A stretch of DNA of 64,000 nt from contig OU612073.1 in the NCBI GenBank assembly GCA_914767715.1, forward strand, positions 7,936,001-8,000,000. The letters run 5' to 3'. Under the pieces are notes generated by a model. That model was given only the letters and a program-made list of their open reading frames with translations, made no database searches and was not told where the DNA came from. Within the stretch, counting starts at the first letter, position 1, and the number at the start of each line of letters is the position of its first letter. The position numbers and the translations under genes are program-made. Below, in pieces: positions 35,862-48,275 of this stretch. The DNA is from Membranipora membranacea (taxonomy: Eukaryota > Bryozoa > Gymnolaemata > Cheilostomatida > Membraniporidae).

Positions 35862-38800
35862 ATGGCGAAACAACTCGTAAAAAGCTATGTGAACAACTAC
35901 AGCGAGGAGCACCCTGTGCAGGAGAATCTGGTCATGTACAGCCTATTTCAGCAGGCCAGAGACGAGGGCCATATAGGAGAGGTTGTCAATCTAGAGACTG
36001 ATGAAACTATATCCACCATTGACCTTTTAGATCAAGTATGTATTTATAATGGCGTGACATTGTCCATTTCATATTTTTTATTGATTGATTCAAGTTATGG
36101 AACCAACATTGACCGCTTTGGACATTTTATATATCGTTTGAAAGCTAATCGAACACTTATTCCAAAAATATTGGTTTCAATATGACATCATCTCATGGCG
36201 TTGTGCTATTTTGATGAAAAGTAGGATAAGCACCTTTGAGGAGGATGTGGTGCAAATATAATGGTTCATATTGGACTTTCAACTGAATACTGCTTACAAG
36301 ACCTAAAATGTGCACTGTGTCATGATTTATGGGACATAGATATGAAATCACTGTTTCAAACATTATGCAGTTGAATGTCCGATAAAAACCATAGTATCTG
36401 CACCGCATCGTCCTAAAAACTCCTCCTCAAAGACGATTTTCCTGCCTTTTATCAAAATAGCACAGCACCATGAAATGACGTCATGCTGAAACCAATATTT
36501 TCAGAATCAGTGTTCGATTAGCTTTCCAACGATATATAAAATATCAAAATTGGACAACGCTGGTATCATAACCTTAAAATGACGCTTTTGTTGAATGGTA
36601 ACTACAAATGCTTGGGGTTCTTTTCTGCTCCAGTATCAAGTCTATTCACTTAGTTTTTAGAAATAAGTGATGTTATTTTTTCTAGGCGGATGGTATGGCT
36701 AAAGGTTTACTAGCTTTAGGACTAGTACCAGGTGAAGATGTAATAGTTGCTTTTGGAAACCCAGGTAACAGTGCTGCAGCGTTGTTTGTGGCAGGCTGCT
36801 CAATTGGAATCGGCTTTGCTGTGAGTGTCTTCTGTCCATAGGTTCTTGCTCTCAAGATAGCCTGATTTTTTTTCAATTGGATATATGAGACCCATATCAA
36901 CTTGTAGATAGTCTCAGTAAAAAGTTAGTTAATTTAATGGATGAGAACCTCTCAACCCCGCTACAGAAGATTCATCCCGATGAGAAATTGATTTAGAATT
37001 TGGTCTCGATTTCTATATATATTTTATCATTATTTTCATGTTGCCTAAAATCTTGACCAAATATCGGGTAGTTTGACCTATGTTTTATGTCAAAGTCCCA
37101 TCCACTCCTTAGTGACATGAGAAAGCTCAATGATTGAGGTGAAGTGCATACTGTTGCAAGAGCACATTTATTTTCGCTCAACTTTGTTTCAGCATCCATA
37201 TATTTATTCACCATTGGAGCCTTGTATAGTTAACTTACTCTCGCTTATCCAACCAAAACTGCTACTGGCCGGAGAGGGAGGTAACGGAAAAACTTTTGAT
37301 GCACTTGTGTCTCTATTTGATGACCCAGATGGAGTTTCACCTGTCTCTAGCAGGTAATGATTCTTTATACAAGGTTGGCCCAATGTTTAACTTCAACAAA
37401 AAAAATTTAGCCGCATTTTCGTGTCTGGTAGAGATGAGGTGAAGGCCAAGAGTAAGCTTTCATACATAAGTGCATCCAGTTTTATGCTGGTTATATATTC
37501 TTTTCCTTGGTGAAAGAACAGTACGATAACCTATAAACATATAAATACTCTAGACTAGAAACTATTGGCTATTTGATAAAGGCTCAGTGTCTTCTCTAAT
37601 TCAGTGGCGCGACGTCACTGCGCTATTCACTTTTTCTCTGTAGTGCATAGGTCAGAATAGGAGTTATCTCCACACAAATGTAATGTATGAATATGTATTT
37701 GCTGTTTGATACAGGCTCAGGTGTCTAGATTGAATCTCTCTCGCAGAGAGAGTGTCCGACTGTAATCTATTTGGATGGATGGGGTAGGAAAATTTTGGGC
37801 GGATAGTCTTGAATTTGTAGGCATAGTCAAGTTATGATCAAGTAGAAAAAAACTTTCTGCCCGCTAAATTACTGACGGACAAATGTAGACCAATAACATC
37901 CAAAGCTAAACTGTAACGAGTATGTAAATTTGCCCAATGTTGTCTGAGGGTCGAACACTATCCGCAAAATACCTCTGCTATCTAGATTAAGTTCACAATG
38001 TCTTGATGAACAGCCTACAACCTTAGATTTGCTCAATGTACACTTTCCTATATCGACAATTTTATACTTTTACTTGACCTTTCAAACACCCACCGTATGT
38101 TTCTTTTGGCACTTTCTTTAATCATCATGCTGTCTAAATTGTCAGTCAGAGAGAATCTCCATTCACTTGCTGATAAAATTACTGTATTCATATACTAAGT
38201 GGATAGCACAGTGTCGTTGCATCGTGAGAAACGCACTGAATAAGGAAGGACACTTTCAAGTCTGTAGTTTTCAGTCTGTAGTACTTATACTTTTATGGTA
38301 TCAGAAGTTTTTGAACCTGACCTGTAACATTGTTGTAACAGGTCATTGAACTGTGGATGACTGGGTCATTTTTTCTACTCATTAAAAAACATCCAACTTC
38401 TTGATTTTATTCAGATTGTCGTTTGTCAAAAACATATTTTATGACCCAACCTACAATGGACGTGACATATCCGAGTTAAAATATGTAAAGTTAATGGATG
38501 CCCTGACTGAACTAGGAAAGTCGGTATCTGATGAAGAGCTACAGAGGGCAAAACAGAATGTCAAGCCAGACTTCACCCTCCACCATCTCTTCACATCGGT
38601 AAATCTAAAAACAAGCCACTTTCCAGTAATTATACTTGGTCATAATATGATATTTATTACCAGCGTCAACCTGTCTTTGGAGTTGTGTGTGGGTGACATT
38701 GGGAGGACAATACCCTTGACTGGAAAAGTTTTTTATCATTATTCCTAATTCCACATGACTCAGTCACACTTCCTCATACCATTCTGTCCGCAGGACAGTC

Positions 38801-41800
38801 TTGTGACATGGACGCTTTAGCAGCACTGCCATAGTTCAAGGTCATGAGATGCCATAACCAGGGTGCGACCTATTGATGAGTTTCTATCCCATTCATTTCC
38901 TAGTTCAGGCACTTAGGCTAGGTGAAATAAATCACAATCTGTTCCGCAGAGACAGATGTATGCATCAACAGTTAGTGCCTGCGCAGAGAGGTAACAAATC
39001 ATTTGCAAGTGCATGTTCCACTATTTCATAAAACAGACAGCTCTCAGCTTAAGTGTTCAAATGTTGCCCGTGTTTCATTATCAGTGACATTCTCATGCTG
39101 ATGGGGATGTGGTTGATGATGAAATGCCAATACCACCAACCCCTGCCAACATTTGAGCACTTTTACTGCTTTGGTGGGTGAATTGTAGGGTGGAAGAAGG
39201 AAAGTTATCTATACCTGTATTAAAGTATAGTTCCTCTCTCAGTCGCTAATGATTTGCAAAATTATACTCATCAGAGATGTATTACATTATCACATACAAC
39301 AGCATGTTCTTATTTGACTGCATAGGGGAGTACTGGTAAACCCAAATGTGTGGTTCACAGTCATAGAGGATTAGCTAATGAACTCTTACAGCTACGAGCC
39401 AAAAGTCTCACAGTAAGCAACATATAGATATATCATAAAATAGTTAGCACTCATCTATGGACTATCTTTGTTTGAAGATATCACATGGTAGGGATACAAC
39501 CTTGCTCGGTGAATATACTGATGCTCACATGTTCTGAAATAAAACATGTTCAACATAGCTCAGCTGGTATTGTCGACGTTACTGTCTATTGGGTATTGTC
39601 AATGGTATTATCAACTACAGTACTGGGTATATTACCAGTCTGTTTAACACTTAATACATTGAGGTATCCTTGTATATAACATCTGTATCGCTCTCATATT
39701 TCTCCCATGTACCACAGCCTTGCCTGACGATGAACCCTAATGTGGATGAGATGATCAGCTATGCAAACTTAGCATGGACACTGGCAGGCAGGTTTAGTAA
39801 AGTGCTCCTAGCTCCAGATGTCATTCAAGGTCTGACAGCTGAGGATTTTGCGAAGAAGTGTACTGATGGAATTCTGGAACACAAGTGAGTTCAGGCTGTT
39901 AATTTCTGAACATTTTTCATTAATTTTAATTTAAAAGATATGAGTGTGTGTGTGTAGTTGCTTTCTGGTGATTCAGCCAGATCGTTTGAAATACTAAAAT
40001 GACTGCAGCTGCCTAGTTATAAAGCTAGAATGGCGCACAGCACCTATCAAGCAGGGTCCTCTTATCCAAAATAGAGTCGGATCCAATAATTCTGAATTTG
40101 TATTAATATCCTTATGATAGTGATTTGTTTTGCTAAATTCTCTCTGTTTGCATTTTTTTCAACAGTATTTTCATAATTCCATACCAATAACCATTTCTTT
40201 GGGTTTCACCGTTCTCCCTGATTTCACATATCCACTTATCTTATCAGTTTGCTAAAATTACACAGTTAATAGACTATTTTGAAGTGTTGACGATTAAAGT
40301 CAGGACTGTGTCAGTGGCGGGAGTAACCTCTCACCTCTCATCAGACAACCCTACCTTTCAAAAATCTGCTCACAGACGATGAATTATTGTTACGTATATT
40401 AGGCAATGACAACTCTGCCCATTGAAATAGATGCCTCTACCTCTACCAACTTCCTTCATAAATGGTCAAGGTTTTGTGGCATCATTCTAATTTCCTGAAG
40501 AGATAATCGCCATGTAATGCTTATATCCACAAGAGCTCATGGCTTGCTGCGAGTTCCAGTAGTGAATAATAGTGCATTATGATGTTAGGTATTTATTTCT
40601 CTTTACCACCTTCCATGTTCCTCACAGTTATCTTGAGGACTAGGAGTAAGTTTAGCCAGCCAACATTGAAATCACTTATTTGTTGATGTAATTCAGGAGG
40701 GGAGGGGCTTGTCCATAGATAACCTCTTACAGTTTTATAATCTTATTTTAGAGTAGAATATCTCCTGTTACCTGGCGTTATCCAGACAAAAATAGCGACT
40801 CACATACAAGAAGCTCATATTACAGTTCATCCTATGAAGCTTTTCCTGAATGGCGCACAAGTTGTATCCAGAGGATACAAGGAGAATTTGAAATCTGTGT
40901 TTAAAGGCATTGCATTTGTAAGTTATAGTGATTGTGATGGTGTCCTAAGTCTTGATGTTATTTTGTCTCCAGCCTCTAGCTATCCCGCACCACGTTGCAT
41001 GTTGTTAAACTTGTGAAGAAAATAGATAAACGAGTATGCCAAAGCAGAGATCATTTCTGAATTTAAGCATAAGGCCCATAGAATGTATGCTAAGGAAATT
41101 ATTACGTCTTAAGGTGTGGCTACATGTCACGATGTAATCACAGGCCGATGGCATGTCTAGACATGCTAGGCCGATCTCACACTGCTACACAGGCCTATGA
41201 GTTAGTACTCGATGGTTTAGTGAGTTATAGTGGGGTAATAAATCAGGTGCCTAGATTGACCAATTAACTCCCTCAGTTCAATCGATTGACCAATGATATT
41301 TAATGGGCGTGTTAACAAATGACCGGATATGTCATATTAAATCCGGGTCTTTGTCACTTAGAATCTTCACCAAATAAAATTTCATTCTTCTGTAAAATCG
41401 ATTTTCCTATGCCATACTATGGATGTCATGTCAGGACAGCTTCCATTTCCAAGTGATACAGCTATTACCTTCCATATTTTCACTACAGCACCACTCCTAT
41501 CTTTGTAGTTATGGTCTTTTTTATCATAAATAGGAGGATGTGATTTAACTACAGATATTATCAACTCCTCCATTTTTGATAGCCTGTCACGATTTGATAG
41601 ATGACGTGTTTAACCGCGTAATTATTTAAGCAAGCAATCAACAACCAATCAGCATAGAGGATCGTCTAGATCACTCGGGCAAAAGACCAACAAGTTCGAT
41701 GTCCACTTAACACGAGTAATCACTCGTGCAGATCCACCGATTAACCACTCGTGACCCCAAATCGATGTAAAAATCGTGACATGTAGCCACACCTTTAAGT

Positions 41801-44684
41801 GGTACATGATTTCTAACAATTCAGAACGATCATTTCACATCTTTATTTTGAAAACAATCAAAGATGCTACGATGCATTCCTCTTATTGTTTGAAGACTGC
41901 CTATGGGATGTGTGAGACCTTCATTCAAGCAGTTACAACTCTAGGCACAACACCAGCAGATGAAGAAGCAGCGCTTGATGCCAAACTTTACCCAAAACTA
42001 AACTCAGAGGTAACATATATTTAGTATATTTTCATCCTTACAATATTGTATATATCCTTATATATTTAGTAATATCATAGTTTTCTGATTTACAATTCAT
42101 CACAGTTTAATCACGATTGAAATATTGATCGATACTGTTTTGAATAGGATAGTATTGTACAGTTGCTTGTGATATCTCCCTAAAAAAGCTTATATATTTG
42201 GTAATTCAGTTAGTGTAGCATTTTTAATGTTAACAAGTTGCAAGTTGCCTTCTTTTTGATACAAAGGAACAATTTGAGAGTTATAATCATGCAAAAGCTT
42301 ACTTTGGGACTGCATGATAACAACAGGGCTTGTATTTTATGCAATTTTAGATGAGGCTTGTAGATGAAAATAATGAGGTGGTGGATATTGGGAAATGTGG
42401 AGAGATACAGGTTAGGACTTACAGCTTACTAAAAGAGTATAAAACTGAGGAGGTAAAGACCAGAGAGCTTTTTACCAAGGATGGCTTCCTTAGGACCGGG
42501 TAGGAATGACTAGTTAGAATATTAATCCCTCAAACTGTAATTGCTTGAATTGGCAGCCGAATGTGCGAATGAAATGTGTAACCTTGTGCAGTATGCAGAG
42601 CATTAAATGTCCTATAAAAAGTGGCTAAGAACAATTATTTGTGGAGATTTGTTGGTCACTGGACTGGTCTAGGATATCAAATGATTGCTCGCAGGGGATT
42701 TTTTAACTTTCTTTTTGCAGGAATATAATCAATTTATGGAAACTTGGCTATTAACAACAACAGGACGACACAAAGAAGAAAAAAATTACCCTCTTTGCAA
42801 ATTTTTGAGCATTTATTTCATCTTTGCAAAGAGACTGTCATTGTTAACTTTTCATCTTTTATTTTCAAATTTTTCTTTCTCAGGGAATATTACGTCATCA
42901 TAGTGGTCTTTATCACTTTTTGTGTATATATTCCTGGTTTAGAACTTGTAAATGTTCATACACTCACTCACTAATACATAAATATATATATATATATCTG
43001 GGGGGTTCTTGTGCATATTATGGGCAAGTACCTTTTTCTAAGCTCTAGTCTTTTATTGAATCGTTTCAGTGATATGGCTGTCATGGACTCAGATGGAACA
43101 TATATCATAAAGGGACGGGTATCAGATGCGCTGAGGTTTAAATGTTTTGGGGATGTCATCTATCCTGCACCAATTGAAAATGCACTAAGTAAACATCCGG
43201 ACATCAAAGACTGCGCAGTAAGTCAGAATTAATGACAATCTTGATTATATATATCCGAGTCATCAGATTTATTGAAATGCTTCTTTGATAAGTCCTTCCT
43301 TCCTTCCTAAGCATTATTCCCCTACAATCACATTTTTTATTATATATGAATGCTGCTGCTTATAGGTGATATCCAGTAATTGTAATGACTGGTTTGGGGA
43401 TGAACTGACATTCTGCATCAGGTTTGTTATATATTTAAAAGCTACTTCAGGGGGTTGGATCAATTAAAAACAGGTGATAATGTCATGTATTTGTTCCTTG
43501 TCGAGGGAGAGAGCTCTGACAGTGGACTCATTCCCAAATCATTCACTGCTCAATGGAACTGTTTATCTTCTCAGTGAGCAATTTGGAAGGGCAAGGGAAT
43601 TGAGCAAAGCAATATTAAGTATTTGACCTCACTCTTTCTATTTTTTTTTTGTACAAATAGAAATTAAATCCTGGGATATATAAGCCCACAAGGTCTTGAT
43701 ACGCATGACTGGAGAAGATTTAATTCTGATTCTCATGTTTCATAATCAACACTTCACATTTGGGTCAAGCTTTCAGTTGCTGCATGCAAAAAAATTACCA
43801 TTAGATAATGCTCCAAATATTTTTGCAGTCTCAAATCCGGTTTAAAAGAAATAGGGGAAAATGAGCTATTAGATTTCTGCTACAAGAATGGAGTAAGTAT
43901 ATAACATGTAAAACCATAGATGAAAAACTATAATGAAACAGAAAAAAGATTCTGCTAGTCAGGTCAAAGCACTCAGAATTGTTGTCTGTCTAGCTGAGTG
44001 TCCACAACTCCTGATACTATTTGAACCTATGAGTTCATTGGTCAAATGTTTCTCTCCTTGGTTGACTTATATTAAGCTGTATTTCTGTTTTTGTGAGCTA
44101 AACACGAGTCACGCGCAAAACCAAACATGTCAAAAACCATAATATATCTTGCAGCTAGATGTCTCACATACCCCATGTCGGATAATATATTTTGATCAGT
44201 TACCCACGACAGGAAATTCAAGAAAGGTCAGTTCCAGCCTCCCTGGTTCCAGTTTGCCTGCATTTGGAGCGCCCCCCCCCCACTCGCAAAGGACCACTCG
44301 GAATGCAGGCAGACTGGATCAAACTTGATCTATGTGAAAGGGATGGAGTCACAGAAAGTTAGAGAAATACCCATGTGGATGAAAATGACTCAACCTAGTT
44401 TGTTTTAGGATTAATCAAGCAATTGGATCAAGTGGCGAAAGTTTTGATTGTCCTAACAATAGTTACACTGTAAATATCTTACTGGATTGCATGCTCAATG
44501 CCTCAGAATATTACGTGACAATTATGAGTACCTACCTACAACAGCTAACAGTTCTTTTTACGATAAATAGGTTAGCAAGCCTCTTCTGAAGAAACAAGTA
44601 AAGATGATGTTGGATGAGAATGCTAGCCTCGGACAGACAGACGCTTTTGTCGAACTGATGGATGAGATACATGACAAAAAGTAA
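35862..44684 (+). CDS. AMP-binding acyl-CoA synthetase, distant from ACSF2 (14 exons)
   Basis: An adenylate-forming enzyme that would activate a carboxylic acid with ATP and join it to CoA. Exons: 35862-36035, 36686-36820, 37193-37353, 38415-38598, 39326-39412, 39718-39884, 40752-40917, 41896-42009, 42351-42499, 43070-43217, 43366-43421, 43829-43892, 44155-44226, 44571-44684. They sum to 1791 nt, or 596 residues. Core motifs: TSGSTGKPK (217-225, P-loop), TAYGMCET (359-366), TGD (445-447), GRVSDALRFKCFGDVIYP (461-478), and a C-terminal catalytic-lysine motif SRKVSK with K559. The substrate is not predictable. There is no obvious mitochondrial presequence at the chosen ATG, so an upstream exon may be missing. 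The acceptor at 41895/41896 was chosen for phase; see findings. An AATAAA lies at 44894-44899. Confidence 0.85.
36088..36586. mobile_element. Foldback element in intron 1 of the acyl-CoA synthetase
   Basis: Arms of about 130 bp (about 36088-36219 and 36452-36586) are inverted copies sharing AGCTAATCGAACACTTATTC against its reverse complement, and ATATTGGTTTCA against TGAAACCAATAT. The centre is unique. No coding capacity. Confidence 0.8.
39048..39168. mobile_element. MITE family B copy
   Basis: Ends TTAAGTGTTCAAATGTT and AACATTTGAGCACTTTT are an inverted pair, with GTTTCATTATCAGTG and GATGATGAAATGCC inside. It lies in the intron before the P-loop exon of the acyl-CoA synthetase. Confidence 0.7.
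41108..41799. mobile_element. 692-bp TIR DNA transposon in the acyl-CoA synthetase gene
   Basis: The ends are CTTAAGGTGTGGCTACATGT and its reverse complement with one extra base, about 26 bp in all. TTAA lies at both tips, which may be part of the TIR or a TTAA target duplication. No transposase frame inside. Its right tip lies about 97 bp upstream of the exon starting at 41896, so it is part of the upstream intron. Confidence 0.8.
44233..44330. mobile_element. MITE family A copy
   Basis: CCAGTTTGCCTGCATTTGGA pairs with CGGAATGCAGGCAGACTGG, ending in GGATCAAACTTGATC, with a C homopolymer near the centre. It lies just after the exon ending at 44226. Confidence 0.75.
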
Positions 44685-44893
44685 AGTCATCGCAGACCAA
44701 ATAAGGAGAAATCAAATCATAGGCAGGACTCTAGTCATAAATAATGATTATTGTCATAACAATTATACTATGCTATAGTTTTTATGACTAATAATCCCAT
44801 CTGCAACCAAATCATTATTGAAAATTTGTGTCAGCATTTATAAGCTACTCTCAATTGATCTGTGTGTTTTTCACTTCATGAAAAATATGATGG

Positions 44894-44899
44894 AATAAA
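44894..44899 (+). terminator. Poly(A) signal of the acyl-CoA synthetase gene
   Basis: A canonical AATAAA 210 nt after the TAA stop. Confidence 0.6.
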
Positions 44900-44998
44900 G
44901 GATATATGTAATATATATGAGACTGCAATGATTCTGAAGCTATCGTCAGCAGTTAAATTGAGGGATGTGTGTCAGGATGCTTGATACAATCAGTTTTT

Positions 44999-45110
44999 TT
45001 CAGATTAGATTCAGTTTGCCGCCTTCAAAACTGCTCTTTTTCCCTCCTACTGATAAGCCTATTTGGCCAGCAGCTTATCGGTAGAAGGTACATCGCATAA
45101 TCATACAGTT
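44999..45110. mobile_element. Possible degenerate MITE family A copy
   Basis: CAGTTTGCCGCCTTC at the left, with an internal CTACTGATAAGC and GCTTATCGGTAG inverted pair. The family A ends are too worn for certainty. Confidence 0.4.
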
Positions 45111-47069
45111 TATTTCATCCCCTAAAAGCTGGTGTATCACATTTATTGCAAGACCCTTAACATGCTCTCAGATTATGGAATGGCTGACCTTAATCAGTTT
45201 GAACGTATGCCGCCATCATACTTGTCTTCTTCAGACTTAGTATTACAATCAAAACGCAAAAAGAGTACATGTGTAAGGTGTACTTTACTCATCAATGGAT
45301 ATGGGCGCAAGATTCACATGTTAACAGATATGTAGGGTGATTGTTTGGTTAAATTGGTAGATCAAAATGGCACAATGGAGTTATATTTTGACATCATAAC
45401 GGGGAAAAGAAAACAATTGCAGCTCCTAGAATAGTAACAATGGAGAGGCAGGGTACCAGCTCGTTGAAGGGCACAAATTTTCACTTATACAGCACCGGAA
45501 CAATACTTACTGTAAAGCACCAGATTTACTATAAAAAGTCGACACCTGTAACCAAGGAGTTAAAGACACTCTAACTGACCTTCTCACATCTGTTTGGAGT
45601 ATTGAGACCTTTTGCTGGGTTACACTCATAAGGTAAGTCATACTTGCCAACCTGTACGCATAAAGCGTTTATGAACGCTTATTTGACACTAATTGAGTTT
45701 TAAATGCAAAAAAACGCTAGCTGTACGCATTTATGGTTTTTCAAACACCTGTTCATCTAATTAGGTAATCAAATACGCATCTTTAGTGTTTGCTTCAGTT
45801 TACTTGCATAATCTTGTCATTGTTGATTGATAGTCTAAACGATGAGTAACTCCTTGGTCTAAAACTCTGGTCTTGCCTTCAGAAAACCATTGTGTTGATT
45901 TTATATGGACTTTTTACCTGTTCAAGTCTTAAATGAGTCAACTTACAACTTTTATTTAACGAGAGTAACAAAGTTACACATGTCCAACACCTCTATTTAT
46001 TTCCCCATTGCTTTACATGCAAACTATGTTGACTTGTCACCCCAATAGGCCTGCTTCAGGTTCTTTCAATTCTTTAACCATACCACTCAAAATGATGGTA
46101 TACTTCTGCTCTTCCATATTGGTGACTATGGGTTGAAAATTCGTTGTCAGAATTTTTCAGTGGCCCCATATGTAAGACCATTGCATTTATCACACATTTC
46201 CGGTCTAATTTTCATTAGCCAAACCGTATGCATTGATCTTCCTAAAATGATTTTGCAAAAAGAAATTTCATAATTTAATTCAATAAATTTCCATTGCAAA
46301 TACACCTGAAAATATTAACAGGGTTCAATATCACTGATAGCAGTGCTTTTGAATTGGCTACACCCTCATTTGTCATCAGCATACTAATCATTTTATTTTG
46401 GAGGATGGGTGCAACAAGTTGACCTTCACCCAATTACAGGTGTATTACCTAATAGTGACCGGACTGATGGTAACGGGTCTTCAAAGTTGGTCATATAAGA
46501 TCTCTGCTGGTACGCTAGCATGGCGCGAAGTTCGGAGGCGATCCATCCATAGCGTGACTGGCCACGGCCATTTGACCATAAGACCGTTGTCCTCATATCT
46601 CACCTTGTCAGGCTTTGCTCCCTTATTGGTCTCTAAATTGGTATCTTGCTTAGGTTGCAGCTTACAGATATACAATGTTCATGACCATCATCGGCAAAGT
46701 CTGCAGCGACGGCTCAGGTTGTATACAGGCATAAGACAGAAGAGATGTTAAGCTAAAGTGTGAGGTATACATGTCATTTGGAAGTAACTTTTCCTTGTCA
46801 AGCGGGGAGATAACTTCAAATAATGACCCATTGACTGAAGATATAGGTGTTTATTGAGTAATGGGGTGGGGTTTTGACCTGCAAAAATGCACTCAAAGAG
46901 ACACTCATTAATTCAACACACTTAAATCTAGTTAAAGTCTTATAAAGAAGAAGAGAGAACAAGTCCGGACTTGCCCGACAGGTACAAATTCATGTGCTGT
47001 AAGCGCCAAACGAAGTGTTTTATGAGGTTAAGAGATGTATAGTCATATTGATTGAGGATTGAGGTGTAA

Positions 47070-47470
47070 TATTGGGGTTTGGGGTTGGCAGCCTGAGGTA
47101 TGTGAGCCAAATTTGGGGTCAGCTTTTGGGGTTTAGGGGTCAGGTTCGGGGTCAATATTTGGGGTTTGCAGTTCGCAGTTTGGGGTTTGCAGCCTACACT
47201 TTGGGGTTCACGGCCTACTTTCTGGGGTTTGGGGGTCATAAACGAGGGTTTGGGGTTTAGGGGTCATTTTTTGGGGTTTGAGGGTCAATATTTGGGGTTT
47301 GCAATTCGCACTTTGGGGTTTGCAGCTCACAGTTTGGGGTTTGCACCATGAATGAAGTTTGGGGTTTGCAGCTCGCATTTTGGGGTTTGTAGCTTGAAGT
47401 TTTGGGTTAAGAGCTGGCAATGTGGGGTTTTTGGGGTCAAAAGCGGATTCAGGGTTCAACAGTTGGGGTT
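47070..47470 (+). repeat. Degenerate TTTGGGG-type tandem array, G-quadruplex prone
   Basis: About twenty TTTGGGGTTT or GGGGTT cores recur every 15-30 bp, joined by TGCAGCTCGCA- or TAGGGGTCA-like links. A partial higher-order period of about 133 bp is visible: GGGTCAATATTTGGGG occurs at about 47148 and 47282. The strand asymmetry is strong, with G on the plus strand only. Open frames across it on both strands are by-products of the repeat. Confidence 0.9.
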
Positions 47471-48047
47471 CAACACGACGACATGTTGCTCAACTAACCC
47501 AGCTCTCTTATCCAACACATATCTTCTTAGCACCAATATGATTATGTTATTTCATACAGAACAAGCCACCAGCCACCCCCCCCCCCTACCCAACCCTACC
47601 TGAGCCCACCAGTGTCACTAACCTTTAAATGTTCCATAACCTACCCAGCCAAGTCACTGAATAATTTTTTTCCTTTGAAGTTGCTATATTTACTGCAATC
47701 AGCTGATTGTGCAATTTGTCTGCTAGTGCTACTATTAGCGTAGCGCGAAAAAAATTTTGGGGCAATTTCTGGTCATTTAAGGCACCCTGGAGTTTTGTAA
47801 GCATTTTCAAGCATCCAAATCCATGCTGTCATCTTGCAGATCATTTACTATATAACACCTCTGCAAACATTTATCTGTAAAGTGACCTCAGAGTGAATAC
47901 AAGGAGTAAGTGGAATCTATCCTGTTAGCTGGTCAATCATTTTTCCTGTTTCTGCTACAGTTCAAACTCTCACACCCTCTCATCCTCGCTGTCGCATTGG
48001 TTAACTTGATTATTTGTATATAGCCATAGCTGTTAAATCCATATTCT

Positions 48048-48275
48048 CGACAGAGTGATGTAGTGGTTAGAATTTTAGAACTGCAGGTTCGAATCCCAGT
48101 CACTACTCATGCTGCTAAAGGAGGTGAGCTCTCCGGACAATATCCAAGCTTGCCCACCCTAACTTTGTACAAGTGTGCTGTGCGCTGATTAAATGAGTTG
48201 GATCATTGATCTTATGTAAGCATATTCTCATTGGCCCCAAAAGGGGCAATGAATTGCAAATAAAGTTTCCAGTAA
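48048..48275 (+). mobile_element. tRNA-derived SINE
   Basis: A near-perfect B box GGTTCGAATCC at 48086-48096 and an A box around GTGATGTAGTGGTTAG (about 48055-48070), at tRNA spacing. A body follows, and the element ends AATTGCAAATAAAG. The tRNA head lacks a complete fold, so this is a SINE rather than a tRNA gene. Confidence 0.75.

Noticed and set aside
41862-42009. Acyl-CoA synthetase exon starting at 41862
   Set aside because: The acceptor AAAG/ATGC is two bases out of phase with the exon ending at 40917 and meets a stop; the acceptor at 41895 keeps the frame.
46398-46751. 117-codon frame as a gene
   Set aside because: Composition and context look random, overlapped by an equally long antisense frame.
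47072-47603. Several 60-100-codon frames in the G-rich array
   Set aside because: They are translations of the repeat in different frames and strands.
48053-48125. Functional tRNA gene
   Set aside because: A and B boxes are good, but the acceptor stem and anticodon arm do not close, and a SINE body follows.
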